The notes under the pieces: generated by a model | Database searches by the model: none | What the model was told of the DNA's origin: nothing | What the model saw: the letters and a program-made list of their open reading frames with translations, nothing else | Shown: one piece after another, positions 45,701 to 52,664 of the stretch | Layout: each line of letters starts with the position of its first letter | How positions within the stretch are numbered: position 1 is the first letter of the stretch | NCBI RefSeq assembly: GCF_002087085.1 | Contig: NZ_MWQY01000025.1 | Coordinates: 1 to 52,664 of the forward strand | Source: Marispirochaeta aestuarii | GTDB lineage: Bacteria; Spirochaetota; Spirochaetia; JC444; Marispirochaetaceae | Length of the DNA stretch: 52,664 bases | Direction: 5' to 3' | Translations under genes and position numbers: made by a program

Positions 45701-48700
45701 ACACTACGGTTTTCGAATACGACGCCCTGAACCGGCTTATCAAACAGACCGATCCCTTGAACAACACAATCAGGTATGAGTATGAGCCCAGAGGCTTGGT
45801 GAGCAAGCGGACCGACCGGAACGGCGGAACCGTTCTGTTTGCCTACAACTCCCTCGGCACAATCGTAACCGCCACCGACCCTGCAGGCAACACAATCGAA
45901 ACCACCTACAACGAGACCTCCCAGCCCCGTACCCGGAAAGACCGGAACGGTAACATTACAGCTTTCGAATATGACTCCTTAAACCGTCTGATTATAACCC
46001 GCGACCCCTACGGCCACGAAACCAGGCGCAGCTACAATTACCTCGGCCTTGTCGCCGCCATAACCGACCCCCTGGGCAACACCCGTACTTTCGACCATGA
46101 CCCTGCAGGCCGCCTGGTAAAGACAACTGACCCCTTAGGTGGAACGAAACAGTATACGTACGACCCTGCCGGCAACCTTATTTCGTACCAGGATGAAATG
46201 AAGCGGGAAACCGGCTATACCTACGATCAACTCAATCGACTGAAAAGCAGCACCAATGCCCTGGGAGAAAATTACAGCTACACCTACGATGTTAACGGCA
46301 ACCTCATAAGGGAAACCGACCCGGAAGGCAGCGCCTACCAGTATGAATATGACAAACTGAACCGTCTGAAAAAAGAGATAAACCGCCTGGGCGCAGCACA
46401 AACCTACACCCGGGACCCGGTCGGGAACCTGCTGAGCAAAACAGACTTCAACGGAGATCTCACCGCCTATACCTACGACCCGGTAGACCGCCTAATAAAC
46501 ACAAGCTTTGCAGACGGCAGTACCAAAATCTACAGCTATGATGCTGAGGGCAACCTTACCTCAGCCGAGAACCCAGAAAAGCAGCTGGCCTTCAGCTATG
46601 ACCCGGTAAACCGCCTGAGTGAAGTCTATGACTCCAGCGTCGACGACACCGTACGCTACACCTATGATGCCGAAGGCAATCGCCTCTCCACTCACTGGAA
46701 CGAGGGCAACCGCACCATAAACCGCAGCTACGGTAAAGCCAACGAACTGTTAACCGTAACCGATCCCGACGGCACCACCACCGCTTTTACCTACGATGCC
46801 CTGCTGCGGGAAACCGAATGCAAACGTCCGAACGACGTGGTAACAGAAACAGTCTACGACCCTGCAGGAAGGATAACCAGCATAAAGAACTTCGAAGACA
46901 AACACTGGCGGGATACCCTCTTAAGCTCGTTTGCCTACCTCTACAACGCTGCCGGGGAACGTAGGCATCAGATAGATGAAGAGGGGAACATCGAAACTTA
47001 CCAGTACGATGCAGTGGGACGCATTGCCGAAGCTCAGTATCCGTTCAACAGCGGAAAACCTGCCGAAGACTTTGATCAGCGCCTGCGTTTCGGCCTCTAT
47101 CCTGAAGAGGGGAGTAGTAGCTCTCATAACCACGGACATGGACACCACAACGACGAGCGTTACACCTTCAACCTGCCCCGAACCCCGGACAACGACTTTA
47201 TCAACAAGCTCAAAGATATTGCCGAACCCCAGGAAGAGGTCTTCCGGTACTACCGGAAAAAGAAAAAGGATTACCACCCGCGATGGCGCATTCAGCCCGG
47301 TGACGGTGCAACCCGGTTTGCCGCGCGGCTGTCTCTGGATCAAACTTCGCGGGAACAACTCCGAACAGCCTATCAGGACCTGACCGGCAGCCGCAGGCAC
47401 TTCGACGCAGACCCGTGGGTATGGACTGAAAACTTTACCTACGACAGCAGAAACAACCTCACCAGCAAAGCCAACGGCTGGGGAGCCGTACCCTTCAGCT
47501 ACAACGCTGCCAATGAGTTAACACAAGCCGGAGAGAGAACCTACACTCATGATGCCAACGGCAACCTTACCCGGGAAGCCTTAAATGAGGTAAGCGCCGA
47601 CTACAGCTACACCCCGGAGAACCGTATCGAACAGATAGAAACCGAAATTGAAGCCTTCATGAGTCACCACTGCGATGGTGAAACCGGGGTACGCTATACC
47701 TATGATTCCCTGGGACGGCGAAGCTCTCGGACGGCCTATACAACCAAGAGTAATCATGGCTGGCACAACGAGATTGAGTGGAACAAGGAATCGAACCAGA
47801 GTTACCTCTATGACGGTCTGTCTTTCAATGTATTAGCAGAATTAAAAGACACCCAGTTTAGGGTGGACACTCACGGAAGAACTCATCGCCGCACCTCACG
47901 TTACCAGTGGCAACCTGTTAGTGAATACCTCTACGGCAATGGGAGCAGGCTGATCAGTAAAACCGCCTTTGCCACAAACGAACGCTTCGGCAATCGCTAC
48001 CCCCGTCATACCGACACAGACTATTATCTGCAGGATGTGTTGGGATCGGTAGTCGGGATTACCGATGAACGGGGGAACCAGACGGAGGCCTACAGCTTTG
48101 ATGTATGGGGCAACCACTATGATCGACCCAACCAGACAAACAGCACTCATACCGATGCTGGCTGGAATGCGTTGCCGGCCACGTTATTCGGCTTCAACGG
48201 GAAGAAGTTTGATCCGAAGGTCGGACTGTATGATTATGGTTTCAGGGATTATAAGCCTGCCATTAACAGGTGGACCACCATAGACCCAATACGCGCGGGG
48301 AAGAACTGGTACGCCTATGTGGAGAATGATCCGGTGAATTGGGTTGATTTGTGGGGGTTGCTGCCGGAGGTGGGAGGGACTGGTCAGGTTGATGATCCGT
48401 TGGAACGAGCAATTATTGATAATTTAGACTTCGATGAACCTGGTAGCAAGTGTGATGAATTTTGTACCGAAGTTATGGATGATGCAGGCTTGACTCCCAA
48501 TGATTGGCCTGATCCTGATGATTATAAAGTTGGTGAAAACCCTGAAGATATACCTAATTATATTGATCATTATAGTAGTCAGACACAAGATGTACCAAAT
48601 ACTGGTGCAAACGCAGTGATGATGGAAACCGGTCACCCAGCAGAGCATATGGGTATTGTAGATGTTGAAGAGGATGGTTCTATTTCGGGAGCTCATTATA

Positions 48701-48795
48701 GTGGTGGAGAAGTCGAACAATTCGAATATGACAATCAAAATGATTTTGAAGACGCTTTTGTATATGAAGATTTTCATTATCTTCCTTTGGAGTAG
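42715..48795 (+). CDS. Tat-exported Rhs/YD-repeat protein with Cys-rich head and cysteine-amidase-like tip
   Basis: A 2026-residue Rhs protein. In order: twin-arginine signal (R20-R21 in DRREFL, hydrophobic stretch 24-43, likely cleavage after A50); Cys-rich, Asp-rich segment with C55, 59, 63, 71, 73, 80, 84 and 87; coiled coil (about 93-175); DUF6531-like start of the Rhs shell (about 181-240); an Ala-rich helical insert (about 242-386); roughly thirty YD repeats; a His-rich loop near 1470; and the Rhs core end IRAGKNWYAYVENDPVNW to DLWGL at 1882. The 144-residue tip is more AT-rich and has SKCDEFCTEVMDDAG (C1913) and EHMGIVDVEEDG (H1978), like NlpC/P60 or CHAP amidases. Ribosome-binding site AAAGGAG. 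An antibacterial effector role is inferred. Confidence 0.88.
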   Translation: MKNEKESSDKSQDIDQNIDRREFLSISLKTILGSSVGIASFISTKDTLYADDRGCADYCGGDCITYGSGGCTCDGDDDSCNDSCDDCSSDYSEEIAEAQEAIAAAEEKIEDAQAAYDEAIAAGDERAVQAARDEIRAAEASREEAAERVSEAEAKQREAKEAAAQFRAKLAQTQNQANSTVTGDPVRIATGVFHTEVTDLSIPYLGSNITLQRQYESDKTYGKSFGTGWNFSYDTRIILGVDPDAAETAELLTGFAETQRSDYYQRQTGLAGATSSMNTAKTKVDAAQATIAAALQSAQTALAKARASHSSSLIAQAQALVNQISGSGGLTGQAAEVETRVDAVLTELADSDATLEELDTLCVELENLASDANDRNDYASAAAERNLYVTDGNEPPSFLNTGNGTCTWVDQSGVPHYYTLDKAPDYSSDVQYTDGSRNYFPQGALGIPQLPIDDVLHLNSHGTWTLVRKDLHHFEFSFLGLLSSISDANNNQLACTYSKGLLSVINDDFGRTIRITRSGKKISAIISPEGYSISFSYNLDGMLASVTDPEGDTISYEYDGSLLTAIVKPDGKRRRYIYESLSGTMVVSQAIDEEGMSEYFRYYPASGYSEYENASGIVERHYYNERKLETKVEYGDGGTISMEYDENNNLIKRTNEVGETYHFTYDGRRNLIESIDPQGHAQKWTYNDIDKVSSYTDRLGRTTGYTYDSKGNLIVQELPDGAEIHYEYNDRGQRTKTTDPRGNSTLFRYDSHGYPASETSPDGTVRRFKNDLTGNILEVTDQAGYTTTYTYRKDKKLVCLTDPEGNTETYEYNKRKDLVAKTDKRGNRTEFTYDGRHLLIKATNPLGETAEYSYRADGRMIQKLIDKKSTTSYTYDSRGNLASVTQLETNSTVRYEYDAAQRLTKVTDPNGNATWYDYTLLGDIAREENALGNIRSFTYDAEQNRTYQTDFAGNTTEYRYDVRNRLTELIDPDNKREQYTYDLTGNRTAVIDKNGNTTVFEYDALNRLIKQTDPLNNTIRYEYEPRGLVSKRTDRNGGTVLFAYNSLGTIVTATDPAGNTIETTYNETSQPRTRKDRNGNITAFEYDSLNRLIITRDPYGHETRRSYNYLGLVAAITDPLGNTRTFDHDPAGRLVKTTDPLGGTKQYTYDPAGNLISYQDEMKRETGYTYDQLNRLKSSTNALGENYSYTYDVNGNLIRETDPEGSAYQYEYDKLNRLKKEINRLGAAQTYTRDPVGNLLSKTDFNGDLTAYTYDPVDRLINTSFADGSTKIYSYDAEGNLTSAENPEKQLAFSYDPVNRLSEVYDSSVDDTVRYTYDAEGNRLSTHWNEGNRTINRSYGKANELLTVTDPDGTTTAFTYDALLRETECKRPNDVVTETVYDPAGRITSIKNFEDKHWRDTLLSSFAYLYNAAGERRHQIDEEGNIETYQYDAVGRIAEAQYPFNSGKPAEDFDQRLRFGLYPEEGSSSSHNHGHGHHNDERYTFNLPRTPDNDFINKLKDIAEPQEEVFRYYRKKKKDYHPRWRIQPGDGATRFAARLSLDQTSREQLRTAYQDLTGSRRHFDADPWVWTENFTYDSRNNLTSKANGWGAVPFSYNAANELTQAGERTYTHDANGNLTREALNEVSADYSYTPENRIEQIETEIEAFMSHHCDGETGVRYTYDSLGRRSSRTAYTTKSNHGWHNEIEWNKESNQSYLYDGLSFNVLAELKDTQFRVDTHGRTHRRTSRYQWQPVSEYLYGNGSRLISKTAFATNERFGNRYPRHTDTDYYLQDVLGSVVGITDERGNQTEAYSFDVWGNHYDRPNQTNSTHTDAGWNALPATLFGFNGKKFDPKVGLYDYGFRDYKPAINRWTTIDPIRAGKNWYAYVENDPVNWVDLWGLLPEVGGTGQVDDPLERAIIDNLDFDEPGSKCDEFCTEVMDDAGLTPNDWPDPDDYKVGENPEDIPNYIDHYSSQTQDVPNTGANAVMMETGHPAEHMGIVDVEEDGSISGAHYSGGEVEQFEYDNQNDFEDAFVYEDFHYLPLE
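45658..46289 (+). repeat. Block in the rhs core duplicated at 50411-51042
   Basis: About 632 bp of YD-repeat sequence is nearly identical to 50411-51042, with scattered single-base differences and no frame change. Similarity starts abruptly at GACCTAACCGGCAAC and then falls to a more distant family level after GGAGAAAA-TTACAGC-type sequence near 46270-46289. Such blocks allow homologous exchange between rhs copies. Confidence 0.85.
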
Positions 48796-48799
48796 ACTT

Positions 48800-49861
48800 A
48801 TGAAAATATGGAAGAGTGCATACATAATTTTAGTTATATTATCCTGTAGCTGTAGTGTTTTCCCTCAAAATGATCTGAGAAGAATAAGATTTGAATTTGA
48901 AAGCTCAACTGGATATTTGAATTCAGATTTAGGGGTTGTTATACCAGCACAGTTTGATTCCGGGACAGATTTCGTCGATGGTATAGCAGTAGTAAAAGAT
49001 GAGAAAGGCTATCATGTAATAAATGAAAAAGGTGAAATTGTTTTTCGTACAGAGGCGGATTACGTTGAAAAACCAAATAATGGAATGATCCTATTTAAAA
49101 TGGATGGAGTATATGGTTTTTATGACTACACTGGTAAAGTAAAACTAGAGGGATATTTGCATGCAAAATCGTTTAGTGAGGATTATGCAATAGTAAGAAC
49201 AACACAAAAAGCATATTATATAAACAAACATGGCGAAGATGTTTTTCCAGATTTGGTTATATCAGGAGGAGGAAATTTTTCTAATGGGTATGCTGTTTTT
49301 TGGGTCAAAACAAATGAGGGCATACAAAAGGGGTTAATAAATAATAGTGGAGAGATTATACTTCCACCAAAGTTTACTATTCTGGGTGAGTTTTCAGATG
49401 GGTTGTGTGAAGCGTCATTTAATGACAAAGTGGGGTACATCGATTTAAGTGGAAGATTCGTTATTCCACCTAAATATAATTATGGTTTCGCTTTTAATCA
49501 AGGAATTGCTGCAGTTCAATATCGTACGTTCGAAAGAAAACAACCGTTCTATCCATTCTGGCGACTTATTAATAAAAGTGGTGATATAGTAAAGGATTTA
49601 TCTGAAGATGTTGTAGTGTTTTCTGATTTTATTGAAAATTATGCAATAATTGGCGTTTTTGACAACACGCGAGAAAAAATGCTATACGGATATTTAAAAA
49701 AAAATGGGGAAACATTAATCAATCCGATATTTGATGACGCTGATGTTTTTCATGATGGCTATGCAGTCATAGAGTACAAAGGTCGTGATGCACTTCTTGA
49801 TAAATTTGGAACAATTATTTATTTGAGGGATATATTAAATCCTCATGTCACTTCGCGGTAA
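48800..49861 (+). CDS. WG-repeat lipoprotein, candidate immunity protein
   Basis: A 353-residue exported protein. The leader KSAYIILVILSCSCSV has a loose lipobox with cysteines at 16 and 18. The rest is WG-type beta repeats of about 40-50 residues, seen in GVVIPAQFDSGTDFVDGIAVV, GEIILPPKFTILGEFSDGLCE, GRFVIPPKYNYGFAFNQGIAA and GETLINPIFDDADVFHDGYAV. The start is the ATG at 48800, four bases after the rhs stop; an upstream in-frame start lies inside rhs and would hide the leader. The gene is strongly AT-rich. A gene directly after an Rhs tip is usually its immunity gene, and a lipid anchor would place it in the periplasm, where a peptidoglycan amidase acts. This role is inferred. Confidence 0.8.
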   Translation: MKIWKSAYIILVILSCSCSVFPQNDLRRIRFEFESSTGYLNSDLGVVIPAQFDSGTDFVDGIAVVKDEKGYHVINEKGEIVFRTEADYVEKPNNGMILFKMDGVYGFYDYTGKVKLEGYLHAKSFSEDYAIVRTTQKAYYINKHGEDVFPDLVISGGGNFSNGYAVFWVKTNEGIQKGLINNSGEIILPPKFTILGEFSDGLCEASFNDKVGYIDLSGRFVIPPKYNYGFAFNQGIAAVQYRTFERKQPFYPFWRLINKSGDIVKDLSEDVVVFSDFIENYAIIGVFDNTREKMLYGYLKKNGETLINPIFDDADVFHDGYAVIEYKGRDALLDKFGTIIYLRDILNPHVTSR

Positions 49862-49884
49862 CCGAAACGATGAAAATATTCTTA

Positions 49885-49922
49885 CTGACTATTTTAGTAA
49901 TAGACACGGAATAGTCAGTTTT
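49885..49922 (+). terminator. Terminator of the tat-rhs operon
   Basis: CTGACTATT (49885-49893) pairs perfectly with AATAGTCAG (49910-49918), followed by TTTT. It lies 24 bases after the WG lipoprotein stop and is the first such hairpin seen after tatA, so it probably ends the seven-gene transcript. Confidence 0.65.
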
Positions 49923-50392
49923 ATAACGACTTTATTTAGTGTGCGAGGAATAATTTTAATGCTGTTCAACAAGCACCGGCATAAAGGTGAAAAAGTTGCT
50001 AAAAACTTGTGATCATTGACAGGTAAGAGAAAGGAAGAAAATCTGGAGAAAGAACCGTCGGGGTAGGCGAAAAGAATACGTTTACTTCTGACGTTTCTTT
50101 CTTCCTTATTTCCGCGTATTCGCATACAACGCGATTGGCGCGGATAAAGAATGTGGATGCAAATAATGGTATGGAAGTTGAAAGTACATGAAGACAGAAC
50201 CCACCGCGTTGGAGATTGCCGGCAAGGGATTGGAGGGGCGCCGAAGGCGGACCCCGCAGGGACTGAAAGGTCCGAGGAGGCCGGAGCGATAGCGGAGCCC
50301 CGGAAAGCCCGGTCCTGCACCTACTTTTCAATGTTGAAAAGTAGGTGCAGGGATGCCGCCAGACAGAACCGCGCAAATCCGAAAAAAAATCC
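49923..50392. other. Non-coding, hairpin-rich spacer between the two rhs regions
   Basis: No convincing gene lies here. The segment 50230-50312 is GC-rich and made of short hairpins, for example GGGGCGCC-GAA-GGCG-GA-CCCC and GGAC-TGAAAG-GTCC. AGACAGAACC occurs at 50192-50201 and again at 50361-50370, flanking that block and the long palindrome at 50314-50351. CGCGG-type inverted pieces occur near 50110-50140 and 50400. A short frame across 50151-50417 is a translation of this repeat and is not accepted as a gene. Confidence 0.6.
50314..50351. repeat. Perfect 18-bp inverted repeat with 2-base loop
   Basis: CCTGCACCTACTTTTCAA (50314-50331) is followed by TG and then its exact reverse complement (50334-50351). 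No T-run follows, so it is not a standard terminator. It lies 60 bp before the point where homology to the first rhs gene begins. Confidence 0.9.
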
Positions 50393-52664
50393 GTGCGAAT
50401 CCGCGGTATCGACCTAACCGGCAACCGTACCGCGGTCATCGACAAGAACGGCAACACTACGGTTTTCGAATACGACGCCCTGAACCGGCTTATCAAACAG
50501 ACCGATCCCCTGAACACAACAATCAGGTATGAGTATGAGCCCAGAGGCCTGGTGGGCAAGCGGACCGACCGGAACGGCGGAACCGTTCTGTTTACCTACA
50601 ACTCCCTCGGCACAATCGTAACCGCCACCGACCCTGCAGGCAAGACAATCGAAACCACCTACAATGAGACATCTCAGCCCTGTACCCGGAAAGACCGGAA
50701 CGGTAACACTACAACCTTCGAGTACGACCCCTTAAACCGTCTGATTATAACCCGCGACCCCTACGGCCACGAAACCAGGCGCAGCTACAATTACCTCGGC
50801 CTTGTCGCCGCCATAACCGACCCCCTGGGCAACACCCGAACTTTCGACCATGACCCTGCAGGCCGCCTGGTAAAAGTAACTGACCCCTTAGGTGGAACGA
50901 AACAGTATACGTACGACCCTGCCGGCAACCTTATTTCGTACCAGGATGAAATGGAGCGGGAAACCGGCTATACCTACGATCAACTCAATCGACTGAAAAG
51001 TACTACCAATGCCCTGGGAGAAAACTACAGCTACACCTACGACGAGAACGGCAACCTGAGGGCGGAAATCGACGGCGAAGCGAAAGCCCACAGCTATGAA
51101 TACGACAAACTGAACCGCATTATACAGGAGATAGACCGGCTCGGAAACACCCAGAGTTACACCTACGACGCGGAAGGGAACATCCTGAGTAAGAAAGATT
51201 TTAACGGTGATCAGTCAGAATACTTCTATGACAAACTGAACCGCAGAATCGAAACCCGTTTTGCGAACGGAGAGACCAAACGTTTTGAATATGACCCGGC
51301 AGGCAACCTTGTAGGCGCGGAAAACGGCGAAAAAGCCTTGAGCTTCGCCTATGATCCGGTAAATCGTCTGACAGAAGCAAGCGACGGCCTGCTGAACGAA
51401 ACAACCCGCTACGCCTACGACCCTGCCGGGAACCGCATCCGCGCCGAAAGGAAGAAGGCCAATCGCATAACAACCTACACCTATGGAAAAGCGAACGAGC
51501 TGCTCTCGGTTACCGACCCGGACGGCAAAACCACCGGCTACCGTTACGACGCCCTTGGACGCGAAACGTATAGAACGACCCCGAACGACGTGGTAACAGA
51601 AACAGTCTACGACCCTGCAGGAAGGATAAGCGCCATAAAGTCCTACGAAAAGAAGCGGGGACACAACACGGTCCTCTACTCCTTTGCTTACCTCTACAAC
51701 GAAGCGGGAGAGCAGACATTCCGGATAGACGAAAAGGGCGAGGTCATGAGCTTTGCCTACGACGAAGCGGGACGCATAGCCGAAGTGCGCTACCCCTTTG
51801 AAAGCGGGAAGCCCGAGACCGACTTTGAACAGCGGCTGAACTTCGGCCTCTATCCTGAGGAGAAAACGAGTACGTCCAGAGGAAACAAGCGGCATGGGGA
51901 TGGTGACGAAGGAATGAGCTTTGCGCTGCCGCAGGTAGACAATGACCACGAGCTTAAAGAACGGCTTAAGGAACGTTCCGTCCCCAGGATGGGGGTCTAC
52001 AAAAAGTACCGGGGATTATCGTCGCATGAACATCCCCGCTGGCATGTGACCCCGGGTGAGGGAGCGACGCCCTTCGCGACCAGACTGAACCTTGATCCTG
52101 AAACAAAGAACCAACTCCAGGACGCCTATCGGGAGATCAACCCTTACAGCCGCCGTTTCAACGACCATCAGTATCAATGGACCGAGACTTTCGGCTACGA
52201 TACACGAAACAATCTTTCTACAAGCGCCAACGGCTGGGGGAGGGTGGACTACAGCTACGATGAAGCCCACCGGCTAAAGCAGACAGGAAACAGAAACTAC
52301 CTGCATGACAAAAACGGCAACCTGATAAAAGAGTACCTGGGCGAAGAAGACGGCCCCCTAAGCGCTGACTATACTTATACGCCGGAAAACCGCATAGCCC
52401 AAATCGAAACACACTTCGAAGGCTTCCTGCCCGGACAACTGGAAGCCGACAGCGGAGTCCGCTACACCTACGACGCCCTGGGCCGGCGAAGCTCCCGGGC
52501 ATCCTACCTGAGCAAAAGCTATGGTTTCAGTAAACAACTGGAATGGAACAGGGAGAGTACGGAGACCTACTTATACGAAGCCCTGAGCTTTGACATCTTG
52601 GTGGAATATCGAGATACTGAGTATGAAGTGAACCGACGAAGCAGACACTTCTTCCCATCCTTCT
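50393..52664 (+). CDS. Orphan, N-terminally truncated Rhs core (runs off the window)
   Basis: The frame is open from 50345 to the end of the window without a stop. It encodes Rhs YD repeats equivalent to residues 982 onward of the first Rhs protein. It has no signal peptide, no Cys-rich head, no DUF6531 start and no plausible ribosome-binding site; GTG at 50393 is the nearest possible start and is given only as a boundary. The first 630 bp are nearly identical to the first rhs gene, the remainder is a diverged homologue, including its own version of the loop with GLYPEEKTSTS and the shell end. It fits an orphan rhs cassette serving as a recombination donor of a different tip, or a pseudogene. 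The tip itself lies outside the window. Confidence 0.8.
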   Translation, partial: MRIRGIDLTGNRTAVIDKNGNTTVFEYDALNRLIKQTDPLNTTIRYEYEPRGLVGKRTDRNGGTVLFTYNSLGTIVTATDPAGKTIETTYNETSQPCTRKDRNGNTTTFEYDPLNRLIITRDPYGHETRRSYNYLGLVAAITDPLGNTRTFDHDPAGRLVKVTDPLGGTKQYTYDPAGNLISYQDEMERETGYTYDQLNRLKSTTNALGENYSYTYDENGNLRAEIDGEAKAHSYEYDKLNRIIQEIDRLGNTQSYTYDAEGNILSKKDFNGDQSEYFYDKLNRRIETRFANGETKRFEYDPAGNLVGAENGEKALSFAYDPVNRLTEASDGLLNETTRYAYDPAGNRIRAERKKANRITTYTYGKANELLSVTDPDGKTTGYRYDALGRETYRTTPNDVVTETVYDPAGRISAIKSYEKKRGHNTVLYSFAYLYNEAGEQTFRIDEKGEVMSFAYDEAGRIAEVRYPFESGKPETDFEQRLNFGLYPEEKTSTSRGNKRHGDGDEGMSFALPQVDNDHELKERLKERSVPRMGVYKKYRGLSSHEHPRWHVTPGEGATPFATRLNLDPETKNQLQDAYREINPYSRRFNDHQYQWTETFGYDTRNNLSTSANGWGRVDYSYDEAHRLKQTGNRNYLHDKNGNLIKEYLGEEDGPLSADYTYTPENRIAQIETHFEGFLPGQLEADSGVRYTYDALGRRSSRASYLSKSYGFSKQLEWNRESTETYLYEALSFDILVEYRDTEYEVNRRSRHFFPSF

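Noticed and set aside
44293-48795. CRISPR or tandem-repeat array in the YD region
   Set aside because: The periodicity is at protein level (YD repeats of about 20 residues) and the DNA units differ in sequence and length, with an unbroken reading frame.
50314-50351. Long palindrome as a transcription terminator
   Set aside because: No T-run follows and the stem is far longer than usual; a terminator already lies at 49885-49922.
50151-50417. 88-codon frame in the spacer before the second rhs region
   Set aside because: It translates palindromic and repeat DNA, has no ribosome-binding site and runs through the 18-bp inverted repeat.

Overview
The window looks like the chromosome of a free-living, anaerobic, diderm bacterium, and I favour a spirochaete. 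The reasons are an outer membrane (a secretin and a BamA-like barrel), fermentative redox genes ([FeFe] hydrogenases under Rex, malic enzyme) and several lipoproteins with loose lipoboxes. The phylum is inferred from protein character and not proven. No rRNA, tRNA, CRISPR array or complete insertion sequence was seen.

Layout. 1-16.5 kb is housekeeping: mnmA, birA, monocistronic groEL with a clear promoter and terminator, yajC-secD-secF with a terminator, a FemAB/GNAT-like protein, a thioesterase coupled to an RlmN-type methylase, a lipoprotein with an apparent ATC start, a small repeat with terminal inverted repeats, and a coupled unit of sensor kinase, RimB-like protease and RimK. 16.6-22.3 kb is one leftward operon: rex, a [2Fe-2S] protein, a sensory PAS-[FeFe] hydrogenase, a SpoIIE-type phosphatase, a second [2Fe-2S] protein and a group-B-like [FeFe] hydrogenase, with a palindrome at the rex promoter. 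22.4-30 kb holds an expanded nucleoside diphosphate kinase, a beta-barrel protein, a DUF2087 regulator, a DUF1189 membrane protein, malic enzyme, a SulP transporter and a lipoprotein. 30.1-39.4 kb is a compact leftward type II secretion (T2SS) operon, gspD-E-F-G-I-J-K-L-M-C, mostly with overlapping stop and start codons.

39.5-49.9 kb is the most unusual part. It is a visibly more AT-rich operon divergent from the T2SS genes: tatA-tatC-tatB, a radical SAM/SPASM enzyme, an unrecognised Cys-rich protein, a 2026-residue Rhs protein and a WG-repeat lipoprotein. A strong promoter with a palindromic operator lies at the front and a hairpin terminator at the end. The Rhs protein starts with a twin-arginine signal, followed at once by a segment with eight cysteines in 33 residues. 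Its C-terminal tip resembles an NlpC/P60/CHAP cysteine amidase.

My reading is inference. A dedicated Tat translocon exports an Rhs effector whose Cys-rich head is modified in the cytoplasm by the radical SAM enzyme. The divergent T2SS is a candidate for the outer-membrane step, and the lipoprotein is a candidate periplasmic immunity protein. Downstream, after about 480 bp of repeat-rich non-coding DNA, an N-terminally truncated second rhs core begins inside the YD repeats. It starts with about 630 bp nearly identical to the first gene and runs off the window, as expected for an orphan cassette that could supply new tips by recombination.
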